Source: Providencia zhijiangensis
GTDB lineage: Bacteria; Pseudomonadota; Gammaproteobacteria; Enterobacterales; Enterobacteriaceae
Length of the DNA stretch: 64,000 bases
Direction: 5' to 3'
Assembly (NCBI RefSeq): GCF_030315915.2
Contig: NZ_CP135990.1
Coordinates: forward strand, 3,472,001-3,536,000
The stretch's first letter is position 1; every line of letters starts with the position of its first letter. A program made the position numbers and the translations under genes. The notes under the pieces were generated by a model, which saw only the letters and a program-made list of their open reading frames with translations, did not search any database and was not told where the DNA came from. Below, piece after piece: positions 21,187 through 30,493 of this stretch.

Positions 21187-21816
21187 ATGACTTTTAATCA
21201 ATTTCAGTCCGATAATGAATTTCAAGCACTTCCGGGCCGCCACACATCAATGGCGTTGTCACCTTACCATGCAGTGACCCATCATTCGATTGAGATTATT
21301 CCTAAGAATATGGAAATTGCTTATTTTGCAATGGGTTGCTTCTGGGGTGTGGAACGATTATTTTGGCAACAAACAGGAATTTATACGACATCCGCAGGTT
21401 ACAGCGGTGGACTCACTCCTAACCCAACCTATGAAGAAGTGTGTACCGGATTAACCGGACATACTGAAGTCGTTCGCGTGGTTTTTGACCCTGAAATCAT
21501 TTCATTTGCTCAGCTGCTAACACTATTTTGGGAAAACCACGACCCAGCCCAAGGTATGCGCCAAGGTAATGATATTGGTACCCAATATCGCTCAGCAATT
21601 TACACCGTGTCAGATGAACAGTATCAACTAGCGATGCAAACCCGTGAAGCTTACCAACTGGCGATGGCTGAAAAACAAGATAATCGCCCGATCACCACCG
21701 AAATTCGACCACTCGAAAGCTTCTATTTTGCAGAGGATTATCACCAGCAATATCTGTATAAAAATCCCAACGGCTATTGTGGGCTTGGCGGCATTGGAGT
21801 CTGCCTTCCTTCTTGA
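21187..21816 (+). CDS. msrA: Peptide methionine (S)-S-oxide reductase MsrA
   Basis: Reduces methionine-S-sulfoxide in proteins and free form, repairing oxidative damage in the cytosol. The catalytic Cys51 is in AMGCFWG, and the resolving cysteines are in the tail [16 protein letters not shown] 21187 is preferred (AGGA about eight bases upstream), giving 209 residues against 212 in E. coli; an upstream in-frame TTG at 21169 has no ribosome-binding site. Confidence 0.97.
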   Translation: MTFNQFQSDNEFQALPGRHTSMALSPYHAVTHHSIEIIPKNMEIAYFAMGCFWGVERLFWQQTGIYTTSAGYSGGLTPNPTYEEVCTGLTGHTEVVRVVFDPEIISFAQLLTLFWENHDPAQGMRQGNDIGTQYRSAIYTVSDEQYQLAMQTREAYQLAMAEKQDNRPITTEIRPLESFYFAEDYHQQYLYKNPNGYCGLGGIGVCLPS

Positions 21817-21860
21817 ATAATTTTATAATGACGAATATATAGCCAGATAAAATAGGCTAG

Positions 21861-21984
21861 TGCTATACTTAGCGCGATACCCCCACCGCGCTAAGGCGCT
21901 AATTAATATTGAAATGGAATACCCTTACATTGCCTTTAGGATTTCAAGAAGTGACAATTCACTACCTAGAGGGTTGGATAATTT
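21861..21984 (+). promoter_or_regulatory. Extended -10 promoter and structured leader of ytfL
   Basis: An extended -10 TGCTATACT (21861-21869) predicts a start near 21875. The following ~110-base leader can form three hairpins: AGCGCG/CGCGCT (21871-21876, 21887-21892), TTGAAAT/ATTTCAA (21909-21915, 21941-21947) and AGTGA/TCACT with loop caat (21950-21954, 21959-21963). The function is unknown; it may only be a stable leader. Confidence 0.5.
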
Positions 21985-23328
21985 ATGCTAAACAGTTTAC
22001 TTATCGTTCTTTTATTATGTGCAATCAGCGCATTTTTTTCGCTGTCCGAAATTTCATTGGCAGCTTCTCGCCGTATTAAATTGAAGTTAATGGCCGACGA
22101 AGGCAACATTAACGCCGCTCGGGTTCTCAAATTACAAGAAATGCCGGGCATGTTCTTCACCGTTGTACAAATTGGCTTAAACGCCGTGGCGATTTTAGCC
22201 GGTATTGTAGGTGAATCTGCATTCTCTCCTGCACTGCAAGAGCTATTCATTAAATTCTTATCCCCAGCATGGGCACAGCAAGCTGCTTCCATTGTGTCAT
22301 TTACCATCGTCACCAGCTTATTTATTCTCGTGGCTGACTTAACGCCAAAACGTATTGGAATGGTAAAACCTGAAGCTATCGCTATACGCATCGTTAACCC
22401 AATGCGTTTCTGCTTAGTGGTGTTAAGCCCACTCGTATGGTTCTTTAATGGCTTAGCGAACTTAATTTTTAAACTCTTCAAATTACCCACTGCGCGTAAT
22501 GAAGACATTACTTCTGATGATATCTTTGCTGTTGTTGAAGCGGGCGCTGTCGCTGGGGTGTTGCGCAAACAAGAGCACGAACTGATTGAAAACGTGTTTG
22601 AACTTGAGTCCCGTACCGTTCCATCGGCGATGACACCACGAGAAAACATCATTTTCTTTGATAAAGACGAATCTGAAGAGAGCATCAAACACAAAATCTC
22701 CACTCAGCCACATTCGAAATTTTTAGTTTGTGCAGGAGATATCGACCATGTGATTGGTTATGTGGATTCCAAAGAGCTACTTAACCGCGTATTGAATGGT
22801 CAAAGCCTGAGCTTACGTGACGGTGTACATATCCAGAATACCTTAATGCTTCCGGATACTTTATCCCTGTCTGATACCTTAGAAGCCTTTAAAAATAGTG
22901 GCGTCGATTTTGCCGTTATCCTGAACGAATATGCCTTAGTGATGGGTGTTATTACCATCAATGATGTGATGATCACCTTAATGGGTGACTTGATCGGGCC
23001 GGGACAAGAAGAGCAAATTATTACCCGTGATGAGAATTCATGGCTGGTTGATGGGGGCACGCCAATCGAGGATGTTCAACGTATCCTCGATATCGACGAA
23101 TTCCCAGATTTCAGCAACTACGAAACCATCGCAGGCTTTATGATGTATCGCTTAAGAAAGATGCCGAAACGCACTGATTATGTGAAATATGCGGGCTACA
23201 AATTTGAAGTGGTCGATATTGATAACTACAAGATTGATCAGCTGCTAGTCACGCGTATCACAAACACACCGTCCGCAGTTGTGGTTCAGCCAGGTACTGC
23301 GGGTAGTGAAGATACGTCAAAAACCTAA
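21985..23328 (+). CDS. ytfL: CNNM/HlyC-CorC family membrane transporter YtfL (PaeA)
   Basis: Inner-membrane protein of the CNNM/CorB group. The N-terminal CNNM domain has three to four membrane segments, with SEISLAASRRIKLK after the first helix (18-31). A CBS pair (about 210-330) and a C-terminal CorC/HlyC transporter-associated domain follow. E. coli YtfL (PaeA) is linked to cadaverine/putrescine export and survival in stationary phase at acid pH. The 447 residues match E. coli. It lies after msrA with its own promoter and leader. The polyamine role is family knowledge, not visible in sequence. Confidence 0.92.
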   Translation: MLNSLLIVLLLCAISAFFSLSEISLAASRRIKLKLMADEGNINAARVLKLQEMPGMFFTVVQIGLNAVAILAGIVGESAFSPALQELFIKFLSPAWAQQAASIVSFTIVTSLFILVADLTPKRIGMVKPEAIAIRIVNPMRFCLVVLSPLVWFFNGLANLIFKLFKLPTARNEDITSDDIFAVVEAGAVAGVLRKQEHELIENVFELESRTVPSAMTPRENIIFFDKDESEESIKHKISTQPHSKFLVCAGDIDHVIGYVDSKELLNRVLNGQSLSLRDGVHIQNTLMLPDTLSLSDTLEAFKNSGVDFAVILNEYALVMGVITINDVMITLMGDLIGPGQEEQIITRDENSWLVDGGTPIEDVQRILDIDEFPDFSNYETIAGFMMYRLRKMPKRTDYVKYAGYKFEVVDIDNYKIDQLLVTRITNTPSAVVVQPGTAGSEDTSKT

Positions 23329-23400
23329 AATAACCACTGATAGCTAATATGAACACGCCACTGTATGTGGCGTTGTTATTCTTAAGGAGCTTGAAGGTTG

Positions 23401-23607
23401 TTAGCCCAACTCAGCTCGCAGTAATACCACTTGTTTGTTCACTTCATTCATCACATTGTAATGAATTTTATCGGTCACTTTTGGTGGTAAAATCTTCCCA
23501 TTATTGAATTCGAAAGCCCCAAAATCCTTAATGTAGAGCCTACCTCTGAATAGTGTTTTCACGTATAGAGCAATTTTCGATGGGTTATAATGCTTAAAAA
23601 TTTTCAT
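23401..23607 (-). CDS. ytfK: DUF1107 protein YtfK, SpoT-linked stress protein
   Basis: Small soluble protein of 68 residues, same length as E. coli YtfK and nearly collinear with it ([36 protein letters not shown]). In E. coli it promotes (p)ppGpp accumulation through SpoT during phosphate or fatty-acid starvation. It lies convergent to ytfL and divergent from ytfJ, as in E. coli. Confidence 0.93.
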   Translation of the reverse strand: MKIFKHYNPSKIALYVKTLFRGRLYIKDFGAFEFNNGKILPPKVTDKIHYNVMNEVNKQVVLLRAELG

Positions 23608-23897
23608 TAGAACTGATCTCCATGTTGTTCTGACGATACCTCATTGCATATCGCTCAATAATCATAGACTAGAAAATTTTGTTTTGGTTCGGAAATTGCA
23701 ATTTTATTCAAAACACTGACACAAAATGACATTGACAATATACTGTTAAATTACATTTAAACCTCGTATTTATGCTGAATTTTACCAATTTGTTAATTTT
23801 CATCTTGCCACTCATCCGATGAGCTATGCTATAACTAGCAGCACCAGAAATCCTCACCCTATACACAACAATGACAATGATTTCTAAAGGTACCTTT

Positions 23898-24461
23898 ATG
23901 ATAAAAAAACTGCTTTTATTAACCTGCTTGCTAGCTTTATCTTCAACGGGATTTGCCATTAATATTCAATTAAATCAACCTGTACCCGCCGTTACCGTCA
24001 CAGATAAAGGCGAATTACAGTTAGATAATGCGGGGAAATTCAATTACCAACCGTGGAAAAGCCAGCAACTTGCCGGTAAGGTTCGCACCATTCAACACAT
24101 CGCAGGGCGCTCTTCGGCCAAAGAGCTTAATGCTCCGCTCATCGAAGCGATTAAACAAGCCAAATTCCCTCACGACAAATACCAAACTACCAGCATTATC
24201 AACACGGATGATTCAATTTTTGGTACTGGTGTATTTGTAAAAAACAGCGTGGAAGACAGCAAGAAAGAGTTTCCTTACTCTCAATTTATTGTTGATAGTG
24301 ATGGTGTGGTGAAGAATGCATGGAGCCTTGCGCCAGAGAGTTCTGCCATTATCATTCTCAACAAGCAAGGTAATGTTTTATTTTATAAAGATGGCGCGCT
24401 AACGCCTCAAGAGATTAATAAAGCCATTAGCGTGATTGTCGCCGAGTTAGAAAAGCCGTAA
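23898..24461 (+). CDS. ytfJ: Periplasmic thioredoxin-fold protein YtfJ
   Basis: Secreted protein of 187 residues from ATG 23898, which has AAAGG about 10 bases upstream; a longer frame from 23871 lacks one. The signal peptide is MIKKLLLLTCLLALSSTGFA. The mature part is AhpC/thioredoxin-like (GKVRTIQHIAGRSSAKE, then SQFIVDSDGVVKNAW), but without a CxxC, so it is not a disulfide reductase. The function of the family is unknown. Terminator downstream. Confidence 0.92.
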   Translation: MIKKLLLLTCLLALSSTGFAINIQLNQPVPAVTVTDKGELQLDNAGKFNYQPWKSQQLAGKVRTIQHIAGRSSAKELNAPLIEAIKQAKFPHDKYQTTSIINTDDSIFGTGVFVKNSVEDSKKEFPYSQFIVDSDGVVKNAWSLAPESSAIIILNKQGNVLFYKDGALTPQEINKAISVIVAELEKP

Positions 24462-24546
24462 TTAACAAGATCAGAGTTAACAAGACCAACATTAAAACAA
24501 GTAAGAAAAGAGCCATTCCGGCTCTCATTCTCATAAATATAGGCCG

Positions 24547-24590
24547 TTTTCCTGAGCGTCGACGGCTGTTGACGCTCAGGAATTTGTTTT
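24547..24590 (+). terminator. Terminator of ytfJ
   Basis: A 12-bp perfect stem TTCCTGAGCGTC / GACGCTCAGGAA (24549-24560, 24571-24582) is followed by TTTGTTTT. Confidence 0.8.
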
Positions 24591-24703
24591 ACCATCCTGA
24601 GATCCTGCTGAACATAACCGTAAAAACACATCCCAATAAGATGCAAATCCAGCTGATTATTCTGCAACGACCTCATTCAATATTGTGCATAAAATAGACT
24701 AAG

Positions 24704-26056
24704 TTATGCATTCCAACGAACAGTGACACAAAAGCCCCCTTCCGTGACATTAGTAAACGTCACGTTGAGATGGTGTAACTGAGCCACGCGTTTAACAATT
24801 GATAGTCCTAATCCGCTACCTGTTTTTTCTTGCCCCGGTGGTCGGTAGAAACGCTCCCCTAAACGCGCTAATACTTCAGGGGAAACACCATCACCATCAT
24901 CTTTCACCTCCAGATAGTGGCGATACAAATTGACTTCAACCTTACCGGCGGCCTTACCATAGCGGATAGCATTGTGAAGAAGGTTTCTTAAGAGTACGGA
25001 CAATAAAAGTTTTTGCCCCTTAAAAGACGGCGGCGTTTCAACAATCGATATTTTCAACGTTACCTGATTTTGCCGAGCTTCCAGCTCGCTCTCTTTAACG
25101 GCTTGCTCAATTAATTCCTGCCAACTCACTTCACTTACATCATCTAACTGATTAGAAGACTCCAAGCGGGATAACGTTAATAACTGATCCACCAGCCGAG
25201 TTGCACGATCAATTCCCTCGGAAAGATTAGCCACTGCATGTTGGCGAATTGCCTCGTCACTTCCAGCAATCTGCACCACTTCAGTTTGGACTTTCAGTGC
25301 GGCAAGTGGACTACGCAGTTCATGGGCAGCATCAGAGGTAAATTGCCGTTCACGCACAAACATGTGGTTTATTTTGTCGAATAATCCGTTCAGAGAATCT
25401 AGGATTGGCTTAGCCTCACTAGGGATCGTGGGCACCACCACTGGGCTCAGTTCCTCCGGCTTCCTCTCTCGCAACTGCTTAGCTACATCCCGCAGGGGTT
25501 TTAATGCTCGAGTGAGTAACCATAAAAATACGATTAACATTATCGGCAGCGCCACCAGCCACGGTATGAGCTGAGAAAACATAATGCTGTTAGCCATACT
25601 TTGGCGGTATTCCCACTCTTGCCCTACTGCAATAATATATTGATTATCAATAGATTTTAGCCAAACAAAGCGCCACTCATCATCACTACCTTTCAACTTG
25701 CCTTCACTGAATCCTTCACGATCAAATTGAAATTCAATTTTGCGCCCGTTATCACCATCATTTAGCACCATTTCGCCACTCGGCGTAAAAATCGCAAACG
25801 CCAATGCGTCATCGTCTTGGCTTCCCCGATTTTTCCGCAATAACTTTTTGGTTTTACTCAATGATGCTTGAGGCAAGTCGATATCCGTCGGTAACACCGA
25901 TAAGCGCTTTGCAAATACCATTTGTTGAGTATCAAACAATTCGTTAATGGTTTTATAGGTTTGATACCATGCCAATGAGCTAGCAATTCCCCACGTCATT
26001 ACAGCGAGGAGCAATAACATCAAAGTCAGTTTGAGCCTTAAGCTGAATGTTTTCAT
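24704..26056 (-). CDS. qseC: Sensor histidine kinase QseC
   Basis: Membrane sensor kinase of 450 residues. Two membrane helices (about 8-30 and 160-182) flank a periplasmic sensing domain. HAMP-like region, dimerisation helix with His245 in [12 protein letters not shown], and ATPase motifs [15 protein letters not shown] and GSGLGLSI follow. It overlaps qseB by four bases. In E. coli it responds to catecholamines and AI-3; that ligand range is family knowledge and may differ here. Cross-talk with PmrB is known for the family. Confidence 0.9.
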   Translation of the reverse strand: MKTFSLRLKLTLMLLLLAVMTWGIASSLAWYQTYKTINELFDTQQMVFAKRLSVLPTDIDLPQASLSKTKKLLRKNRGSQDDDALAFAIFTPSGEMVLNDGDNGRKIEFQFDREGFSEGKLKGSDDEWRFVWLKSIDNQYIIAVGQEWEYRQSMANSIMFSQLIPWLVALPIMLIVFLWLLTRALKPLRDVAKQLRERKPEELSPVVVPTIPSEAKPILDSLNGLFDKINHMFVRERQFTSDAAHELRSPLAALKVQTEVVQIAGSDEAIRQHAVANLSEGIDRATRLVDQLLTLSRLESSNQLDDVSEVSWQELIEQAVKESELEARQNQVTLKISIVETPPSFKGQKLLLSVLLRNLLHNAIRYGKAAGKVEVNLYRHYLEVKDDGDGVSPEVLARLGERFYRPPGQEKTGSGLGLSIVKRVAQLHHLNVTFTNVTEGGFCVTVRWNA

Positions 26057-26715
26057 GCTTCATCACCCAGTCGATAACCAACACCATGAACAGTTTGAAT
26101 AAACTTACTGCCTAATTTGCGGCGTAAATGGTGAATGTGAACTTCAACCGAATTACTGGAGACCTCTTCATCCCAGTTATACAACTTTTCTTCTATCGCA
26201 CTACGAGACAGCACTTTTTTCGGGTTGTGCAAAAATAATGATAATAGTGCCAGCTCTTTACCCTTTAACTGCACAGAATTTCCTTGGTAAGTGACCGTCA
26301 TCGCTAAAGGATCCATCTCCACGTCACCATGTACCAACGTGGGTGATAGCTGCCCACTGCGCCGACGGATCAATGCTTGCAAACGCGCCGCAACCTCCGC
26401 AAGCGCAAACGGCTTACACAGATAATCATCAGCCCCTTGCTGTAGCCCATTTACCCGTTGTTCAAGGGCATCTCGCGCCGTCAAAATCAAAACAGGCTCA
26501 TCTCGCCCTTGCTTACGCCAGAACTTCAAAATATCCATACCATCAATATGCGGAAGTGATAAATCCAGCACGACAGCATCATAAGGGGCATCAAACAAAG
26601 CCTGTTGACCTTGTTTACCATCCATAAACCAATCAAGGGTAAACCCCAATTGTGTTAGCCCTACTTTTAAGCCATCGCCAATTAACCTGTCATCTTCTAT
26701 TAATAAAATACGCAT
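26053..26715 (-). CDS. qseB: Response regulator QseB
   Basis: OmpR-type response regulator of 220 residues. The receiver has Asp51 as phospho-acceptor (VVLDLSLP), acidic Glu/Asp at 7-9 and Lys101. The C-terminal winged helix ends [23 protein letters not shown] chose ATG 26715 because GGAGG lies six bases before it; the longer frame from 26730 begins inside that ribosome-binding site. First gene of qseBC; divergent from ygiW, as in E. coli. A CTTAA-N6-GTTAA repeat in the gap is its probable binding site. Confidence 0.93.
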   Translation of the reverse strand: MRILLIEDDRLIGDGLKVGLTQLGFTLDWFMDGKQGQQALFDAPYDAVVLDLSLPHIDGMDILKFWRKQGRDEPVLILTARDALEQRVNGLQQGADDYLCKPFALAEVAARLQALIRRRSGQLSPTLVHGDVEMDPLAMTVTYQGNSVQLKGKELALLSLFLHNPKKVLSRSAIEEKLYNWDEEVSSNSVEVHIHHLRRKLGSKFIQTVHGVGYRLGDEA

Positions 26716-26815
26716 ATTCAACCTCCGCATCGAATATTGTTATATTTATCTTATTAAATTCATGATGACCAGTGGTGATTGTCCAAATTAAAAATATATT
26801 TAATTAATTTGAGTT

Positions 26816-26832
26816 CTTAAGATCCTGTTAAG
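26816..26832 (+). promoter_or_regulatory. QseB/PmrA-type direct repeat
   Basis: CTTAA (26816-26820), six bases, then GTTAA (26827-26831): an 11-bp-period direct repeat of TTAAGAT. This is the box pattern bound by PmrA and QseB. It lies between divergent qseB and ygiW, 60 bases ahead of ygiW, and is inferred to autoregulate both. Confidence 0.6.
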
Positions 26833-26892
26833 ATTTACTTGGTTAAATACATCCCATAGACCAAATTTCTGGTTACTTGTGGAGAAACAAAA

Positions 26893-27306
26893 ATGAAAAA
26901 ATTACCTTTAATCACCTTAATCGCTGCCCTTGCTACCGCCCCTGTTTTTGCTGCTACTGGTGGTTTTTCAGGTCCAGGTGAAGTCGCCAACACCACGAAC
27001 ACTGAAACCATGAAAACCCAAGAAGGTGGTTTTAACGGTCCAAATGCAAGTGAAACAACGGTTGCGAAAGCCCTTGAATTATCTGACAACAGCTGGGTTG
27101 TTTTACGCGGTAATCTCGTTAAACAACTGGACAAAAAACATTACGAATTCACCGATGGCACAGGCACCATCACCGTTGAAATTAGCCAAAAACGTTTCAA
27201 TGGAGTGAACGTCACGCCAAAAGATAAAATCGAAATTCGTGGTGAAGTTGATAAAGACTGGAACTCTAAAGAGATCGACGTTAAACAACTGCAAATCATC
27301 AAATAA
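26893..27306 (+). CDS. ygiW: Periplasmic BOF-family protein YgiW (VisP)
   Basis: Secreted bacterial OB-fold protein of 137 residues. Signal peptide MKKLPLITLIAALATAPVFA, then a Gly-rich linker (GGFSGPG, GGFNGPN repeat) and the OB fold with the family end DGTGTITVEI and EIRGEVDKDW. E. coli/Salmonella homologues bind the peptidoglycan stem or LPS-modifying LpxO and help stress resistance. The divergent qseBC pair regulates it in relatives. Confidence 0.9.
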   Translation: MKKLPLITLIAALATAPVFAATGGFSGPGEVANTTNTETMKTQEGGFNGPNASETTVAKALELSDNSWVVLRGNLVKQLDKKHYEFTDGTGTITVEISQKRFNGVNVTPKDKIEIRGEVDKDWNSKEIDVKQLQIIK

Positions 27307-27439
27307 TTAATTTCGACCAAAGGCCAGCAGATTGCCCATTGCTGGCCTTTGGCTATTTAAGTCTGTTCCCTGCCCCCTATTTCCCCTCTCAATTTATAGT
27401 GCTAGATTATGCCTACCTTATCTCTTCTCGTACTTATTT

Positions 27440-28033
27440 ATGAAACAGCCTCAAGTTAGGAATATCAGCGAAAAATTACTGTCCGATAACTGGTACATTC
27501 TCAAAAAATATACTTATGAATTACAGCGACACGACGGCTCTTGGCAAAAACAAGAGCGAGAAGTGTATGACCGTGGCGATGGCGCTGTCATTTTGCTGTA
27601 TAACACATCCAAAAATAGCATTATCTTGATCCGTCAATTCCGGATGCCAATGTACGTTTCTGGATATAAACAGTTGCTGATTGAAGCTGCCGCTGGACTA
27701 CTTGAAGGTTCTTCCCCTGAAGCGAGAATTATTGCTGAAGCCGAAGAAGAAACTGGCTATAAAATCGATAATATTGAAAAGGTGTTTGAAGCCTTTATGA
27801 GCCCAGGCTCCGTCACTGAAAAGCTGCATTTTTACATTGCCCAATACAGTGATAAGGACCGCCAAAGTGATGGTGGTGGGCTCGCTGATGAAGGTGAAGA
27901 TATTGAGGTTATGGAATGGTCATTCCCTGATGCGCTTGCTGCTATCAAAAACGGGGAGATCATGGATGGTAAAACCATTATGCTTATTCAACATCTTGCC
28001 TTAAACGGAATTTTAAACCCCAAAAATAGTTAA
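27440..28033 (+). CDS. nudK: GDP-mannose pyrophosphatase NudK (Nudix hydrolase)
   Basis: Nudix hydrolase of 197 residues from ATG 27440, against 191 in E. coli; frame extends upstream to 27332 but that adds a non-conserved hydrophobic stretch. The Nudix region runs AAAGLLEGSSPEARII followed by AEAEEETGY with the metal-binding glutamates. Substrate-loop MSPGSVTEKLHFYIAQY and DEGEDIEV match NudK, which splits GDP-mannose to GMP and mannose-1-phosphate. The ribosome-binding site is weak. Confidence 0.88.
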   Translation: MKQPQVRNISEKLLSDNWYILKKYTYELQRHDGSWQKQEREVYDRGDGAVILLYNTSKNSIILIRQFRMPMYVSGYKQLLIEAAAGLLEGSSPEARIIAEAEEETGYKIDNIEKVFEAFMSPGSVTEKLHFYIAQYSDKDRQSDGGGLADEGEDIEVMEWSFPDALAAIKNGEIMDGKTIMLIQHLALNGILNPKNS

Positions 28034-28522
28034 TTTTTAAAGGGTGAAAATAGCATTTTTGCCCTTCCACTCTTAATCCGTTCTATATAATCATCATTAA
28101 ACGATTTCTTTGCTCTTTATTTTTTCTACTCTCTTTTATTTTTCATATTTTATTTAATCATGTTTGATAAATTACATTTTATTACACTTTCCATTACCGA
28201 GCATCTAAACTCGATAATAAAAAGAATAAAATAGAGTTTATTCCATCAAAAAAGAATTATCTTTTATCGCTTTGATTTAAATTAAAAAACCACCAAATAA
28301 ACCCATCTAAAAACAATCATCAATAAAATTAAAAAGCCTATTTTTTCAATGAAATACTTTCATTTAAAAATATTAACTTTGACCTTGTCACTAAAAAACT
28401 TTAGATTTAAAGATAACCTACTTTCTGAATTTCACTATTTTTTCGTTAAGGTAAAAATCGAAACACTGAATATTATCTTAGTTATTAAGCAATATTATTC
28501 TTAAGTTAAGGAGCTAAATAAG
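28034..28522. other. Long AT-rich region upstream of the cupin-mqo pair
   Basis: A 489-base gene-free stretch. A 12-bp wobble-containing hairpin near 28039-28065 may terminate nudK. A one-mismatch FNR-like box TTGATTTAAATTAA is at 28272-28285. AATGAAA/TTTCATT (about 28348-28364) forms a small hairpin. No ORF stands out. Confidence 0.5.
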
Positions 28523-28912
28523 ATGATCCGTTGTATTCGTATGTGGACAGGTGAAGACGGTAACTCTCTGTTTGAAGAAGGCACCATTGAACTGAATGGT
28601 GTTGCTCGTGGAGATGACCAAAGCCCTGTCATTGCCGTCAGTGAACTCACCTTTCGCGAAACCGTTTCAGGTGGCTCTTGGGATTGGCACAAAGATCCCG
28701 TTCCACGCTATGTTATCACCCTCACCGGTACCTTAGAGTTCGAAACCAAAGATGGCTCCACATTTATTATCAAGCCAGGTGACATTCTGCTTGCTCAAGA
28801 CAATACAGGAACAGGACATAAATGGCGTTTGATTGGTGATGAACCTTGGAGACGCGCTTATGTGGTGTATCAAGACGGTACAGACTTGTGTTTCACTCCG
28901 AATAAAAAATAG
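28523..28912 (+). CDS. Cupin-domain protein
   Basis: A single-domain cupin of 129 residues. The first cupin motif is degenerate: WDWHKDPVPRYVITLTG with only one histidine at about residue 56. The second contains IKPGDILLAQDNTGTGHKW. A good AAGGAG lies ahead of the start. It ends eight bases before mqo and is surely cotranscribed with it. Enzyme activity is not predictable; it could be a small metabolite-binding or isomerase protein. The association with mqo is the main clue. Confidence 0.8.
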   Translation: MIRCIRMWTGEDGNSLFEEGTIELNGVARGDDQSPVIAVSELTFRETVSGGSWDWHKDPVPRYVITLTGTLEFETKDGSTFIIKPGDILLAQDNTGTGHKWRLIGDEPWRRAYVVYQDGTDLCFTPNKK

Positions 28913-28920
28913 GGATTTCC

Positions 28921-30414
28921 ATGACTAAACCCATTGCAGAAAATGTTGATATCGCGCTGATCGGTGCGGGGATCATGAGCGCCACGCTCGGCACATTTCT
29001 TAAAGAGCTGGAGCCAAATCTCACTATCGCGATATTCGAAAGATTAAATGATTGTGCCCAAGAGAGTTCCCACCCATGGAATAACGCGGGGACAGGTCAC
29101 GCGGCAAACTGTGAAATGAACTATACCCCGCCAAACCCTGATGGCACGGTAGATATCAGCAAAGCCCTTGAAGTAAACACTGAATTTGACCTGTCTCGTC
29201 AGCTATGGTCTTACTTAGTCACCAAAGGCAAAATCAAAAATCCACGGGACTTTATCCACCCTTGCCCGCACATGAGCTTTGTTTCTGGTGCAGACAACAT
29301 CAAGTTTTTACAACAACGTTTCCGCCAAATGTCTGCCCATCACTGTTACCACAATATGGAATACAGCGATGACCTAAAACAGATTGATGAGTGGGCGCCA
29401 TTAGTGGTTGAAGGCCGTGATCCTAATGAAAAAATTGCGGTTACCCGTGTTGTGACTGGGGCTGATGTGGATTACGGTGCCTTAACCCACTTACTAATGG
29501 CACAACTGAGCGAGCAGAGTGGATTTTCTCTTCACTATAAACATGAAGTGATTGATGTGACACAGACGCCTGATGGGCGCTGGAATGTGGAAGTGAAGAA
29601 CCTTCTGACTCACGAAAAAACCATCACGTCCGCAAAATTTGTATTTGTAGGAGCCGGTGGTCGCGCCATTGAGTTACTGCAAAAATCCGGTATTCCTGAA
29701 GGTAAAGGCTATGGCGGATTCCCTGTGAGTGGAATTTGGCTACGCTGTGACGATGAAAAAGTGGCGGCTCGCCACCACGCCAAAGTTTACGGAAAAGCCG
29801 ATAAGGGCTCACCACCGATGTCTGTACCGCATTTAGATACCCGCATCATCGGCGGAAAACGCTCTTTACTGTTTGGACCGTATGCTGGTTTCTCGAGTAA
29901 GTTCCTAAAACATGGATCTTATCTGGATCTGTTTGATTCCATCAGACTGAACAATATTGAACCGATGCTTGCCATCGCGAAAGATGATTGGTCATTGGCT
30001 GAATATCTTGTGGGACAAGTGCTGCAAACGTCTGCACATCAATTCTCTATGCTGCAAAAATTCTATCCTGATGCGCAGCGTGAAGATTGGAAAGAAGTGG
30101 TCGCAGGTCAACGCGTTCAGATCATTAAACCGGATCCGGTGAAAAAAGGCGTATTGGAGTTCGGTACTGAGCTGATTACGAGTGCAGATAAATCGTTCAC
30201 CGTATTAATGGGCGCATCACCGGGTGCATCGACAGCTGCGTTTATCGCCCTCAACGTACTGAAAACCTGCTTTGCAGATCAACTCTCTGCGGATGGTTGG
30301 GAAGCTCGCCTGAAGACTATCATTCCAACTTATGGAATTGATTTAAAACAGGATGCAAAAGCGTGTTTAGATATTCGTACTGCAACGGCTAAAGTGCTGC
30401 AATTAGATAACTAA
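28921..30414 (+). CDS. mqo: Malate:quinone oxidoreductase
   Basis: FAD-dependent peripheral membrane enzyme that oxidises malate to oxaloacetate and passes electrons to the quinone pool. The dinucleotide motif ALIGAGIMSATLG lies at 12-24. Family blocks SSHPWNNAGTGHAANCEMNY, VFVGAGGRAIELLQKSGIPE and LLMGASPGASTAAF follow. The 497 residues resemble E. coli Mqo without its long N-terminal leader and C-terminal tail. Second gene of the cupin-mqo pair; terminator downstream. Confidence 0.94.
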   Translation: MTKPIAENVDIALIGAGIMSATLGTFLKELEPNLTIAIFERLNDCAQESSHPWNNAGTGHAANCEMNYTPPNPDGTVDISKALEVNTEFDLSRQLWSYLVTKGKIKNPRDFIHPCPHMSFVSGADNIKFLQQRFRQMSAHHCYHNMEYSDDLKQIDEWAPLVVEGRDPNEKIAVTRVVTGADVDYGALTHLLMAQLSEQSGFSLHYKHEVIDVTQTPDGRWNVEVKNLLTHEKTITSAKFVFVGAGGRAIELLQKSGIPEGKGYGGFPVSGIWLRCDDEKVAARHHAKVYGKADKGSPPMSVPHLDTRIIGGKRSLLFGPYAGFSSKFLKHGSYLDLFDSIRLNNIEPMLAIAKDDWSLAEYLVGQVLQTSAHQFSMLQKFYPDAQREDWKEVVAGQRVQIIKPDPVKKGVLEFGTELITSADKSFTVLMGASPGASTAAFIALNVLKTCFADQLSADGWEARLKTIIPTYGIDLKQDAKACLDIRTATAKVLQLDN

Positions 30415-30433
30415 ACATTAAGTCATGTTGTTC

Positions 30434-30471
30434 AAGTCGGGTAAGTGAATCATTAGCTACCCGACTTTTTA
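30434..30471 (+). terminator. Terminator of mqo
   Basis: AAGTCGGGTA and TACCCGACTT (30434-30443, 30458-30467) are followed by T residues. Confidence 0.85.
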
Positions 30472-30493
30472 TTATCTTGCTATTTTCGCTGTC

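Noticed and set aside
21871-21984. yybP-ykoY (Mn) riboswitch ahead of ytfL
   Set aside because: The conserved loop sequences of that class are not visible; only generic hairpins are seen.
23340-23380. Terminator after ytfL
   Set aside because: A stem (ACGCCAC/GTGGCGT) is present but no T-run follows on either strand, so I do not call it.
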